From the NCBI GenBank assembly GCA_046290435.1, contig JBKAGO010000076.1, forward strand, positions 1 through 64,000: a stretch of DNA of 64,000 nt, read 5' to 3'. Positions 7,717 through 16,152 of the stretch are shown here, in pieces. How positions within the stretch are numbered: position 1 is the stretch's first letter; each line of letters begins with the position of its first letter. The position numbers and the translations under genes were made by a program. The DNA comes from CAVQUE01 sp046290435. Its GTDB lineage: Bacteria > Actinomycetota > Acidimicrobiia > Acidimicrobiales > UBA8592. Under the pieces are notes generated by a model that was not told the origin of the DNA, searched no databases, and saw only the letters and a list, made by a program, of their open reading frames with translations.

Positions 7717-8040
7717 TCAGCTGCCCCGGCGGGCCTGGGCTCCGAAACGGCTGACTGCCACGGGCAGCAGCAGGCTGCAGGCGATGAGCACCATCAGCAC
7801 GAACGCCGCGAAACCACGGATCAGCGCCAGCAGGAAACCGATGGAGAGCACGGGAGCGGCGACGAGGATGCCTACCTTCGTGGCGGCGTCGGGGAAGATC
7901 CAGCCGAGCACGGCGCACGCGGCCAGGCCGATCACCAGCGTCGCGAACGCGTTGAGCGGAATGGTGGCGATGGCCAGCACCACGCCGATACCCAGCGCGA
8001 TCTGCGCCGGGCGATCGAGACGACCCCACTGTTCTCGCAT
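7717..8040 (-). CDS. Small three-helix membrane protein
   Basis: This 107-residue protein begins MREQWGRLDRPAQIALG and contains three hydrophobic segments (about residues 14-32, 35-55 and 60-95). It ends in a basic tail (SRFGAQARRGS). I do not recognise the family. It is the first gene of a two-gene minus-strand unit with a larger membrane protein, and it diverges from the SDR gene at 8126. Confidence 0.6.
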   Translation of the reverse strand: MREQWGRLDRPAQIALGIGVVLAIATIPLNAFATLVIGLAACAVLGWIFPDAATKVGILVAAPVLSIGFLLALIRGFAAFVLMVLIACSLLLPVAVSRFGAQARRGS

Positions 8041-8087
8041 GGCTGGCTCCAGCTCCTCGGACGACGCCGTGGATCGTACCGGCGACC

Positions 8088-8093
8088 TAAGAT
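8088..8093 (+). promoter_or_regulatory. Candidate -10 box of the hydroxysteroid dehydrogenase-like gene
   Basis: TAAGAT lies 32 bases before the ATG at 8126, and an AGGAG ribosome site lies between them. A clear -35 box is not seen. Confidence 0.4.
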
Positions 8094-8125
8094 GACCCGC
8101 CGCCGTCGCCGAACCAGGAGCTGTC

Positions 8126-8929
8126 ATGGGCACGATCGTCATCACCGGATCCGCATCGGGGATCGGCGCCGCCACTCGCGCGTTGGCCGAGGCGCGCGGC
8201 GAGCGGGTCATCGGCGTCGACCTGCGCGACGCCGAGGTCGTCGCCGATCTGGCGTCGGCCGAGGGCCGTGCCGAAGCGCTGGCGGCGGTGCTCGAGGCCT
8301 GCGGCGGCACCCTCGACGGCCTGGTCACCTCGGCCGGGGTCGGCCCGCCGTTCGACCCCCACGGCATCGTCGCCATCAACTGGTTCGGCACCGAGGTGTT
8401 CCTGACCGGCCTGCGCGAGGCCCTGGCCGCCTCCGACGGGATCGCCAAGGTGGTGGCGGTCGCATCGAACGCCACGACGACGAGCCCCAACGTGCCCGAC
8501 GGACTGGTCGACGCCTGCCTGGAGCTCGATCAGGCCACCGCCGACGCCATCATCGACGACCTCGGCGACGTGGCCATGCCGATGGCCTACGCCGGCTCGA
8601 AGCTCGCGGTGTCGCGCTATGTCCGGCGCCACGCACCGTCGGCGCAGTGGGCGGGCGCCCGCATCAACATGAACGCGATCGCGCCGGGGGCCACGATGAC
8701 ACCCCTGCTGCAGGGCGGTCTCGACGACGATCTCTACGGCGAGCTGATCCGGGGCTTCCCGGTGCCCACCGGCGGCTTCGGTTCGGCCGAACAGATCGCG
8801 GCGTGGATCGACGCCATGCTCGGGCCGATGGCCGACTTCATGTGCGGCTCGATCGTGTTCGTCGACGGCGGCACCGACGCCCTGGTGCGTCCCGATGCCT
8901 GGCCGACCACCTACGAACTGAATTTCTGA
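8126..8929 (+). CDS. 3-alpha-hydroxysteroid dehydrogenase-like SDR
   Basis: The 267-residue product closely follows the 3-alpha-hydroxysteroid dehydrogenase/carbonyl reductase group (HsdA type) rather than generic SDRs. It has the short TGSASGIGAATR cofactor motif at residues 7-18, then VIGVDLRDAEVVADLASAEG, a long insert before the active site, AYAGSKLAVSRYVRR as the Tyr-x3-Lys region, and NAIAPGATMTPLLQGGL. Such enzymes interconvert 3-alpha-hydroxy and 3-oxo steroids with NAD(H). AGGAG lies 7 bases before the ATG. With the ipd operon at 34.6-39.5 kb it adds to the steroid-catabolism theme; the exact substrate is inference. Confidence 0.8.
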   Translation: MGTIVITGSASGIGAATRALAEARGERVIGVDLRDAEVVADLASAEGRAEALAAVLEACGGTLDGLVTSAGVGPPFDPHGIVAINWFGTEVFLTGLREALAASDGIAKVVAVASNATTTSPNVPDGLVDACLELDQATADAIIDDLGDVAMPMAYAGSKLAVSRYVRRHAPSAQWAGARINMNAIAPGATMTPLLQGGLDDDLYGELIRGFPVPTGGFGSAEQIAAWIDAMLGPMADFMCGSIVFVDGGTDALVRPDAWPTTYELNF

Positions 8930-8951
8930 ACGGCCGCGAGGCCGACACAAA

Positions 8952-9359
8952 ATGACCATCAGCATCGACACCATCCGCATCTTCGTCCACGTGCTGGCTG
9001 CAAGCGTGTGGGTCGGCGGCCAGATCGTGCTCGCCGGCCTGGTGCCGACGCTGCGCCGCATCGGCGACGATGCCCCGAAGCAGGCCGCGCAGGCGTTCAA
9101 CCGCGTCGCGTGGCCGGCGTTCGGCATCGCGGTGGCCACCGGGGTGTGGAGCCTGAACGCGGTCTCGATCGAGGACACGAGCTCGGGCTACCAGGTGGCT
9201 CTCCTGGTGAAGCTCGCCCTCGTCGCCGCCTCCGGTGTCGGCGCCTACCTGCACACGACGGCAACGACGAAGTCGGCGCTGGCGATCTGGGGCGCGGTGG
9301 GTGCCGTCGGTGCGCTGGCGGCGATGTTCTACGGCGCAGTGCTCGCCACCAACGCCTGA
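8952..9359 (+). CDS. CopD-like four-helix membrane protein
   Basis: The 135-residue product has four hydrophobic helices. The first contains FVHVLAASVWVGGQIVL, the typical heme- or copper-coordinating His-Trp helix of CopD-domain proteins, which are small integral membrane proteins. The second and third helices (WPAFGIAVATGVWSL and YQVALLVKLALVAASGVGAY) also fit. It follows the SDR gene by 22 bases and may be in the same transcript, but a functional link is not evident. Confidence 0.65.
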   Translation: MTISIDTIRIFVHVLAASVWVGGQIVLAGLVPTLRRIGDDAPKQAAQAFNRVAWPAFGIAVATGVWSLNAVSIEDTSSGYQVALLVKLALVAASGVGAYLHTTATTKSALAIWGAVGAVGALAAMFYGAVLATNA

Positions 9360-9375
9360 CGCCGGCGGGCTCCGC

Positions 9376-9834
9376 TCAGCCCTCGACGGCGGCAGCGAGC
9401 CGCTCGAGGGTGGCGCGCATGGTCAGCAGGTTGCGCTCGGTGCGGTCGTCGATGCCGGAGGTCTGCCGGCTGAACTCCATCGCCGTGGGCGGCCGCAGGT
9501 CAGAGGTCCACTCGATCACCCGGCAGCCCGTTTCGGTGGGTTCGATGCGGTAGCCCCAGGTGGCGTAGTGGAAGTCGTACATGGAGCATTCGAACGCGAA
9601 CGCCCGCCCCGGATCGGCCGTGATGACCTTGCCCTGGGTGGTCCATTCCTGTGCACCGTTGCGGTTGTGACCGTCGAAGGTCGCTCCCACGACGGGACCG
9701 TCGAAGCCGTCGTGCCACTCGCACGAGTGGCACTCCTGTGACCACTCCCCCATGCGGGTGACATCGGAGATGGCGGCATAGACCACCTCGGGCGATGCGG
9801 CGATCTCGCGGGTGACCTCGATCGTTGGAGCCAT
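9376..9834 (-). CDS. SRPBCC-family protein
   Basis: The 152-residue product is a START-like SRPBCC (polyketide cyclase/dehydrase) protein: IEVTREIAASPEVVYAAISD at the N-terminus, the TRMGEWSQECHSCEW loop, AFECSMYDFHYATWGYRIEP, and a long C-terminal helix (RTERNLLTMRATLERLAAAV). These proteins form a deep hydrophobic pocket for lipids or aromatic compounds. It lies between a CopD-like gene and an acyl-CoA ligase; the ligand is unknown. Start is the ATG at 9834. Confidence 0.75.
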   Translation of the reverse strand: MAPTIEVTREIAASPEVVYAAISDVTRMGEWSQECHSCEWHDGFDGPVVGATFDGHNRNGAQEWTTQGKVITADPGRAFAFECSMYDFHYATWGYRIEPTETGCRVIEWTSDLRPPTAMEFSRQTSGIDDRTERNLLTMRATLERLAAAVEG

Positions 9835-9925
9835 ACCGCCGAGTCAACCACAGGCCGTGCCCCTCATGCGCGCACGACAGCGATCCCCTACGATCCGTCC
9901 GCTGTCAGCCACCGCGAGGAGTGCG

Positions 9926-11464
9926 ATGTATCCCGGAGCTTTCGTCGAGTCGACACCGGACAAGGCGGCCATCGTCATGGCCGACAGCGGCGAGTCGATG
10001 ACCTACGCCGAGCTCGACGCCTTCGCGCACCGGCTCGCCAACCTGTTCCAGGCCCATGGGCTCCAGCCGGGCGACCACGTCGCGTTGTGCATGGAGAACC
10101 GCCTCGAGTTCCTGCCCGTCATGTGGGGCGCCCACTACGCGGGGCTGTACTACACGGCCATCAGCTCGCGGCTCACCACCGGCGAGATGGCGTACATCAT
10201 CGGCGACTGCGGCGCGCGGGCCTACATCACCTCGCCCTACAAGGCCGCCGAGGCGGCCGAACTGCTCGACCAGATGCCCGGCGTCGAGCTCCGCCTCAGC
10301 GTCGGCGGGGCCATCGACGGCTATCAGTCCCTCGAGGAGCTCATCGCCGCCCAGCCCTCCGAGCCACAGGGCCCCCGCGTCGAGGGCAACGACATGTTGT
10401 ACTCCTCGGGCACCACGGGTCAGCCCAAGGGCGTGAAGGTCCCCGCCAACGGCCAGGAGCTCGGCACCCCCGACCCGCTCGTCGCCCTGCTGGGCCTGTT
10501 GTTCGGTGCGAGCGACCAGACGACCTACCTCTCCCCGGCGCCGCTGTACCACGCCGCCCCGCTGCGGTTCTGCCGCACGATGCACCGCTACGGCGGCACC
10601 GTCGTGGTCATGGAGCGCTTCGACCCGGTCGACATGCTGGCGAACATCGAGCGCCACGGCGTCACCTTCATGCAGGTGGTCCCCACCATGTTCGTGCGGC
10701 TCCTCAAGCTCGACGACGACGTCCGGGCCCGCTACGACGTGTCGTCGCTGCAGTGCGTCGTCCACGCCGCCGCCCCGTGCCCCGTCCCGGTCAAGGAGCA
10801 GATGATCGAGTGGTGGGGGCCGGTCATCCACGAGTACTACGCCGGCACCGAGGGCAATGGCTTCGTGTACTGCAACAGCGAGCAGTGGCTGGCGCACAAG
10901 GGCACGGTGGGCGCCGCCATCAACGCGGTGCTCCACATCTGCGACGAGAACGGCAACGAGCTGCCCGTCGGCGAGGTGGGCACCGTGTACTTCGAGAGCG
11001 CAGCCGATTTCGAGTACCACAACGACCCCGACAAGACGGCAGGCGCCAAGCTCGCCAACGGCTGGAGCACCCTGGGCGACGTCGGCCGCCTCGACGACGA
11101 CGGCTTCCTCTACCTGACCGACCGCAAGGCGTTCATGATCATCTCGGGCGGGGTGAACATCTATCCCCAGGAAGCCGAGAACGTCCTCACCATGCATCCC
11201 AAGGTGTTCGACGTAGCCGTCTTCGGCGTCCCGAACGACGACCTCGGCGAGGAGGTCAAGGCCGTGGTCCAGCCCGCCGACATGGCCGATGCCGGGCCCG
11301 AGCTCGAACGCGAGCTCATCGACTACTGCCACGAGCACCTGGCGAAGATCAAGTGCCCGCGCAGCATCGACTTCCGCCCCGAACTGCCCCGTCATCCCAC
11401 CGGCAAGCTCTACAAGCGCCTGCTGCGCGACGAGTACTGGGCCGACCGCAGCGAACGCATCTGA
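9926..11464 (+). CDS. Acyl-CoA synthetase, FadD type
   Basis: The 512-residue product is an AMP-forming acyl-CoA ligase. The P-loop-like motif MLYSSGTTGQPKGVK is near residues 156-170, YYAGTEGNGF is the A5 motif, STLGDVGRLDDDGFLYLTDR is A7-A8, and HPTGKLYKRLLR carries the catalytic lysine. It activates a fatty or other carboxylic acid with ATP and CoA in the cytoplasm. An ATG with GAGGAG upstream was chosen over longer frames. The SnoaL-like gene follows after 43 bases, so the two may act on the same compound. Chain specificity cannot be read. Confidence 0.88.
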   Translation: MYPGAFVESTPDKAAIVMADSGESMTYAELDAFAHRLANLFQAHGLQPGDHVALCMENRLEFLPVMWGAHYAGLYYTAISSRLTTGEMAYIIGDCGARAYITSPYKAAEAAELLDQMPGVELRLSVGGAIDGYQSLEELIAAQPSEPQGPRVEGNDMLYSSGTTGQPKGVKVPANGQELGTPDPLVALLGLLFGASDQTTYLSPAPLYHAAPLRFCRTMHRYGGTVVVMERFDPVDMLANIERHGVTFMQVVPTMFVRLLKLDDDVRARYDVSSLQCVVHAAAPCPVPVKEQMIEWWGPVIHEYYAGTEGNGFVYCNSEQWLAHKGTVGAAINAVLHICDENGNELPVGEVGTVYFESAADFEYHNDPDKTAGAKLANGWSTLGDVGRLDDDGFLYLTDRKAFMIISGGVNIYPQEAENVLTMHPKVFDVAVFGVPNDDLGEEVKAVVQPADMADAGPELERELIDYCHEHLAKIKCPRSIDFRPELPRHPTGKLYKRLLRDEYWADRSERI

Positions 11465-11507
11465 CCGTCACCCCGTCCCCACCGAAGAACGCAGGAGTAC
11501 CACCGTC

Positions 11508-11978
11508 ATGGACATCACCGAGATCGGCGACCGCCTCGAGATCGGCCAGTTGCTCGTCCGCTACGTCGACGCCATCGACACCAAGGACTGGGACCTGCTC
11601 GACACGGTCTTCACGCCCGACGCCCGCCTCGACTACACCAGCTCCGGCGGTCCCGACGCCGCCGGCGACTACCCGACCATGAAGGCATGGCTCCAGACCC
11701 AGCTGGCGATGTTCCCGATGACACAGCACCTGCTGGGCCAGTCGGCCATCACCTTCGAGGGCACCGGCGACGACCGTGTCGCCCGCTGCCGCACCCTGTT
11801 CCACAACCCGATGGGTGCCCCGGTCAACGATGCGGGCACCTTCGACCTCGAGGGCAAGGGCATCGGCGTGTTCACCGTCGGCGGTTGGTATCGCGACACC
11901 TGCGTGCCCACCTCCGACGGCTGGCGGATCGCCGAGAAGATCGAGGATCAGGCCTTCATGCGGGATTTCCCGATGTAG
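11508..11978 (+). CDS. SnoaL-like/NTF2-fold protein
   Basis: The 156-residue product has the NTF2-like SnoaL_4 pattern: IGDRLEIGQLLVRYVDAIDTKDWDLLDTVF at the N-terminus with its conserved Tyr and Asp, then FTPDARLDYTSSGG, MTQHLLGQSAITFEG, and a final WYRDTCVPTSDGWRIAEK strand pair. Members include small cyclases, isomerases and lyases, often in steroid, terpenoid or polyketide pathways. CAGGAG precedes the ATG. It sits directly after an acyl-CoA ligase and is probably co-transcribed. Confidence 0.8.
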   Translation: MDITEIGDRLEIGQLLVRYVDAIDTKDWDLLDTVFTPDARLDYTSSGGPDAAGDYPTMKAWLQTQLAMFPMTQHLLGQSAITFEGTGDDRVARCRTLFHNPMGAPVNDAGTFDLEGKGIGVFTVGGWYRDTCVPTSDGWRIAEKIEDQAFMRDFPM

Positions 11979-12093
11979 ACGGGCCCATCATCGGACGGAA
12001 CCTTCCGAACTCCTTCCCGCCCTTCTCGACATTTTTCGGAATTCATCGATCGTCAGCAGTCATTTCGGGTCTTCTTTGTCATACCCCGTCGTC

Positions 12094-13452
12094 ATGATGG
12101 TGGGTATGGCGTTGCAGGTCGACGAGCACCCCGAACTGGTCGGGATCGAGGTCGCACAGGACTTCGCGCACGCCATCGGCAAGGTCGCCGACGGTGTCGA
12201 CGACCTGTTCGCCGCAGGGTTCACGCCACCCAACGCCCGGTCCGCCCGCCTCTACCTCGAAGCGATCGAGCAGCAGAGCCGGCGCCTCGATGCGATGCGC
12301 ATCGAAGCCCTCGATGCGCTCGACACGTCCGGTCACCACCATCGCGACGGCCATCGCTCGGCCAAGGTCATGGTCCGCCACGTCGGCTCCCTGTCGGGTG
12401 GAACGGCCTTGCGTATGGACCGCTCCGCCCGAACACTGCGCGAGATGCCGGTGCTGCGTGCCGCGTTCCGGGCCGGCGAGGTGTCAGCGGATCAGGTCGG
12501 CGTGCTCGCGTTGGGGTTTGCGAACCCTCGGGTGCGTGAGCACATCGTCGCACTCGATCAGTTCTTCACCGATCAGGCCCGCGACCCCAAGGTCGACTTC
12601 CGGGCGTTCGAGACCCTCGTCCGGGACTTCGTCGATCGGGTCGACGAGGACGGCACGTCGAGCCGCCACCAGCGCCAGCACGCGAACCGCGACGCGAAGT
12701 TCGTGAACGACTTCGACGGGTCGTGGCATCTCTCGGGCGGGTGCGGCCCCAACGACGGGGCCGAGTTCCACGAGATCTGGCAACGGTTCATCGACGAGCA
12801 GTTCCTGATCGACGTCGCCGAAGCCCGACAACGTCTGGGTCGCAGCGACGACCAGAGCGTCCTGGGCGCAGAACTCGCACGCACCCCACAACAGCGGCGC
12901 TGGGATGCACTGCTCGAGATGGCACGCCGGGCCTCGTCGACGCTGCCCGGCAAGACCGGCTCCAAGGTCGTGACGAACTACATGATCGACCACATCACCT
13001 TCGAACGCTGGGCCGCGAAGATCGCCGGCGCCGAGGTCGCCCCCGACGACCCGCTGCGACCCGACCGCCGCTGCGAGACCCTCGACGGGCACCCCATCGA
13101 CCCCGCCGCCGCCGTGGCCGCAGCCCTGATCGGCGACATCCGCCGCAGCGTCGTCGACGCCAAAGGCGTCGTCATCAACCTCTCCCGACGCTCACGCATC
13201 TACCGCGACGCCGCTGCCCTCGCGGCACGCATGACGACGACGATGTGCTCGTGGCCCGGATGCTGGCACCCGGTGACCGATTGCCAGATCGACCACATGA
13301 TCCCATGGGCCGACCACGGCGAATCCGAACAAGACAACGCCTGCCCCTGCTGCGGCCACCACAACCGGCTACGCAACCAGGGCTACCGGATCGAACGCCT
13401 CGACGACGGCACCATCGCCGTCTGGCACCCCGACGGCACCCGCATCCTCTGA
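12094..13452 (+). CDS. DUF222 and HNH-endonuclease domain protein
   Basis: The 452-residue product (ATG at 12094; ATG 12106 is an alternative) has an N-terminal DUF222 helical region (LEAIEQQSRRLDAMRIEALDAL, then FRAGEVSADQVGVLALGF) and a C-terminal HNH nuclease with its zinc cysteines (MCSWPGCWHPVTDCQIDHMIPW, then CPCCGHHNRLR). This is the 13E12-type repeat family of actinobacteria, multicopy and thought to be selfish or homing elements. All HNH residues are present, so it looks intact, unlike the damaged copy at 33611-34260. The 115 bases in front of it are unusually AT-rich for this genome. Confidence 0.85.
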   Translation: MMVGMALQVDEHPELVGIEVAQDFAHAIGKVADGVDDLFAAGFTPPNARSARLYLEAIEQQSRRLDAMRIEALDALDTSGHHHRDGHRSAKVMVRHVGSLSGGTALRMDRSARTLREMPVLRAAFRAGEVSADQVGVLALGFANPRVREHIVALDQFFTDQARDPKVDFRAFETLVRDFVDRVDEDGTSSRHQRQHANRDAKFVNDFDGSWHLSGGCGPNDGAEFHEIWQRFIDEQFLIDVAEARQRLGRSDDQSVLGAELARTPQQRRWDALLEMARRASSTLPGKTGSKVVTNYMIDHITFERWAAKIAGAEVAPDDPLRPDRRCETLDGHPIDPAAAVAAALIGDIRRSVVDAKGVVINLSRRSRIYRDAAALAARMTTTMCSWPGCWHPVTDCQIDHMIPWADHGESEQDNACPCCGHHNRLRNQGYRIERLDDGTIAVWHPDGTRIL

Positions 13453-13466
13453 CCCGCCACGGTCAG
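13449..13466 (+). terminator. Short hairpin after the DUF222-HNH gene
   Basis: CTGACC and GGTCAG (13449-13454 and 13461-13466) form a 6-bp stem that overlaps the stop codon. It is weak, so it is only a candidate. Confidence 0.35.
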
Positions 13467-13795
13467 GCGCCCCGGCACGCCCGCGCTGAGATGGCGGCTC
13501 AGCGGTGCGGTACCACCGATGAGGCGGGGCGCTCGATGCGGAACTCGCCTGCGGCCAGCCGGGCTCGGCAGCAATCGAGCTGTGAGGTGCCTCACTGTCC
13601 ATGAGGGTCGATCCCGCCGAAGTCGGCTCGATCCGTCCGACCGACGACGTCGATGTCGCGTTCGAACGGACTCAGCTGTCGAAGGACGCACCGAGGAAGC
13701 CGAGCTCCTCGGCAGCACCCGGAACGACATCTCCCAACGCGTCACCCCACGCCGTCGACCACCTCGAGGACCGACACCATTGTCGGAGATGACGG
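13453..13795. other. 343-bp interval without an assigned gene
   Basis: A 63-codon open frame begins with ATG at 13601. Its first 35 codons have GC-rich third positions like real genes here, then the bias disappears, as in a frameshifted gene relic. No family is recognisable. A 14-bp palindrome (GTGAGGTGCCTCAC, 13582-13595) lies just upstream. I see no other signal. Confidence 0.3.
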
Positions 13796-14167
13796 TCACG
13801 AGCGGTTCAGATGGTCGGCGACCCGGTCTGCGAGGAGCAGATGTCGGTTCACCCCGGTGTGATCGACGATCGGCTCCTGCTCGACCGGCTCACCGAGTTC
13901 GTATTCGAAGTCGAACTGATCTGCTGTGAGGTCGACGTGCTCGCCGTTGGGCAAGACGTTCCAGCAATGCTTCTCGACCGGCTCGCCGTTGCGAAGGACT
14001 GTTGCAATCACCAGGGTGCCACCGAAGTAGTCCTGGACGACCTTCGCCGTGACAGCGTATTGTCCCCGAGCAAGGTTCCCGGCCGTCCAGGAACTCGGGG
14101 CGTCAGAGGTGTCGGGCTGCCACGATGCTCGAAGGGCGGTAGCGAGAGTGTCGAGGTCGACCGACAT
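13796..14167 (-). CDS. YunG-like protein
   Basis: The 123-residue product matches the YunG family pattern: ALRASWQPDTSDAPSSW, then GQYAVTAKVVQDYFGGTLV, VEKHCWNVLPNGEHVDLTAD and QFDFEYELGEPVEQ. The Cys usual in the GQC segment is Tyr here. YunG-like proteins are small, soluble and of unknown function, and resemble papain-like folds around the GQC...H...D positions; loss of Cys argues against catalysis. It stands alone on the minus strand. The start at 14167 removes a poor N-terminal extension. Confidence 0.6.
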   Translation of the reverse strand: MSVDLDTLATALRASWQPDTSDAPSSWTAGNLARGQYAVTAKVVQDYFGGTLVIATVLRNGEPVEKHCWNVLPNGEHVDLTADQFDFEYELGEPVEQEPIVDHTGVNRHLLLADRVADHLNRS

Positions 14168-14346
14168 GCTCCGACGGTATCGCCGACCACATCCTCCCGG
14201 CATCGGCATCACCGACCGGGATCAGCTGGACCGATGACGGCGCCACATCGCTGCTGAGCGGCTCGGGCTGAGGTGCCGAGGAGTTTGCCGATGCGCTGCC
14301 ACGTGATGCCCGTGGCACCGGGCAGCGAGTCGTCTCGCGTCCGACA

Positions 14347-14958
14347 TCAGGAGCGGTGTTGGCGGAGCCAGCAGTGCATGGCGATGCCGCTGGCGACGCC
14401 GGCGTTGATCGACCGGGTCGAGCCGTACTGGGTGATGGCGCAGATCATCGCCGACGCCTCCTGCATGGCCGGCGACAGGCCGGGGCCCTCCTGGCCGAAC
14501 ACCAGCACGCACCGCTCGGGCAGCGGCGTCGACTCGATGGGCACGCTGCCGTCGATGTTGTCGATCCCGACGATCGTCAGCTCGGCGGCGCCACAGAACG
14601 CGACGAACGCCTCCACGCTGTCGTGATGGTGGACGTGCTGGTAGCGGTCGGTGACCATCGCGCCGCGCCGGTTCCAGCGACGACGGCCCACGATGTGCAC
14701 CGCCGCAGCGGCGAACGCGTTGGCGTTGCGCACGACGGTGCCGATGTTGAAGTCGTGCTCCCAGTTCTCGACGGCCACGTGGTAGCCGAACCGGCGGGCG
14801 TCGAGGTCCGCGACGATCGCCTCCATGTGCCAGTACCGGTAGTGGTCGGCGACGTTGCGATGATCGCCGGCGGCCAGCAGTTCGGGGTCGAGCCGGTCGT
14901 CGTCGGGCCAGGGCTCGGGATGGGGGCCGACGCCGGGGCCCTCGACGGGATCATCCAC
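14347..14958 (-). CDS. TrmH-family (SpoU) RNA methyltransferase
   Basis: The 203-residue product has the three SPOUT motifs of 2'-O-ribose methyltransferases: NIGTVVRNANAF near residue 71, LVFGQEGPGLSPAM near 150, and ITQYGSTRSINAGVASGIAM near 174, which form the SAM-binding knot. The target is a tRNA or rRNA ribose; an N-terminal L30-like domain is not present, so the family cannot be resolved further. It is the last gene of a five-gene overlapping operon and starts 8 bases inside the hemolysin III gene. Confidence 0.88.
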   Translation of the reverse strand: MDDPVEGPGVGPHPEPWPDDDRLDPELLAAGDHRNVADHYRYWHMEAIVADLDARRFGYHVAVENWEHDFNIGTVVRNANAFAAAAVHIVGRRRWNRRGAMVTDRYQHVHHHDSVEAFVAFCGAAELTIVGIDNIDGSVPIESTPLPERCVLVFGQEGPGLSPAMQEASAMICAITQYGSTRSINAGVASGIAMHCWLRQHRS

Positions 14959-15619
14959 GCGGGATGATCTCGACCCACATCACGATGTAGTGGGTGGTGG
15001 CCGCGAGGAACACGAAGGTGTGCCAGATCTCGTGGTACCCGAACGTTCGGGGCCACGGGTCGGGCCAGCGTGAGCCGACCACCAGCGCGCCCACCGTGTA
15101 GAGCGCACCGCCGAACGCGATCCACAGGCAGGTCGTGGGGCCGAGCTCGCGCCACATGGCCGGCGCAGTGAGCAGCGAACTCCAGGCGAGGGTGATGAAC
15201 AGGGCATTCATCATCCCGTAGGGCGGACGGAACGGAGCGAAGCGCAAGATGATGCCGAGCGACGCCCCCACCCAGCCCGCGACCAGCAACAGGAGGCGCT
15301 GCCAGTCGTCGAGCACCAACATGCCGATCGGGGTGAAACCCCCGGCGATGCACAGGTAGATGCCGACGTGATCGAGGCGGCGGAACCGGTACCAGCCCTG
15401 GTCGTCGAAGGTCGTGCGATGGAACAGCGCGCTGATGCCCAACATCGCGCTCGTGCAGAAGGCGAAGATCCATGCCGCGAACGTCGCCCGCCCGGCCGGC
15501 GCCGACAGCACCAGCCCGACCCCCGCCGGCAGCGAGGCCACGAAACACCAGGTGTGCAGCACCCCGCGAAAGCGCGGGCGCGCGATGGCATTGGCGCGGA
15601 TGACGTCGTCGTGGATCAT
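14951..15619 (-). CDS. Hemolysin III/PAQR-family membrane protein
   Basis: The 222-residue product is a seven-helix membrane protein of the hemolysin III (YqfA) branch of the PAQR family. The metal ligands are visible as SALFHRTTFDDQG (His in helix 2), FRRLDHVGIYLCIAGGFTPI (Asp-His) and FGYHEIWHTFVFLAATTHY near the C-terminus. These sites bind zinc in PAQR proteins, which act as ceramidase-like hydrolases or lipid-homeostasis proteins. It overlaps both neighbours, so it is translationally coupled to the phosphatase gene upstream. Confidence 0.88.
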   Translation of the reverse strand: MIHDDVIRANAIARPRFRGVLHTWCFVASLPAGVGLVLSAPAGRATFAAWIFAFCTSAMLGISALFHRTTFDDQGWYRFRRLDHVGIYLCIAGGFTPIGMLVLDDWQRLLLLVAGWVGASLGIILRFAPFRPPYGMMNALFITLAWSSLLTAPAMWRELGPTTCLWIAFGGALYTVGALVVGSRWPDPWPRTFGYHEIWHTFVFLAATTHYIVMWVEIIPRG

Positions 15620-16152
15620 CGGCCCAGGGGCTCGCTGCTCGGCTCGCCACGCAGGCGGGGCAGGAGGGTGTCGACGAAGTCGCTGATGGCGGCGGCGCAG
15701 GCATCGAACACGTCCTGTTCGCCGCCGGCGGGATCGACCACCTCTTCCCATTCCTCGACCGCGACCTCGGCGAGGTCCATCGATGCGAGACGGTGCGCCA
15801 GCGGCTCCTCGCCGGCCGGCAGCTCACGCAGCAACCTCGGCAGCGAGGCCGTGATGGGCGCTGCGGCCGGATGATGGCGGCGGACGTGGGCGATGTGTTG
15901 GGGCTCGAAGCCGACGATGACGTCGGCCCAGTCGGCGTCGGGAGCCTCGAGCTGGCGGCTGCGGTGGTGCGGATCGTCGAGACCCAGCGACCGGAGTGCG
16001 GCACGGGTGCGGGTGCTCATCGGCAGGCCGGGGATGGACAGCGTCCCCGCGCCGCGTACGTCGAACTCGGGGGCCCTGGCGCGGGTCATCGTGACCGCCA
16101 TCACCGAGCGGGCCGCATTGCCGGTGCAGAGATAGAGGACCCGGACGCTCAC
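15616..16152 (-). CDS. Low-molecular-weight protein tyrosine phosphatase
   Basis: The 178-residue product carries the LMW-PTP/arsenate reductase P-loop CTGNAARS at residues 9-16 (Cys9, Arg15) close to the N-terminus. The general acid appears as EEVVDPAGGEQDVFDAC. The usual length is about 150, and a longer central segment is present here. It would dephosphorylate protein tyrosines in the cytoplasm, or serve in arsenate reduction in some relatives. Overlaps of four bases on both sides place it inside the operon with Ppx and hemolysin III. Confidence 0.82.
   Translation of the reverse strand: MSVRVLYLCTGNAARSVMAVTMTRARAPEFDVRGAGTLSIPGLPMSTRTRAALRSLGLDDPHHRSRQLEAPDADWADVIVGFEPQHIAHVRRHHPAAAPITASLPRLLRELPAGEEPLAHRLASMDLAEVAVEEWEEVVDPAGGEQDVFDACAAAISDFVDTLLPRLRGEPSSEPLGR

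Noticed and set aside
12094..13452. A group I or II intron or intein homing endonuclease
   Set aside because: The HNH domain is joined to DUF222, the free-standing actinobacterial 13E12-type arrangement, and the gene does not interrupt another gene.
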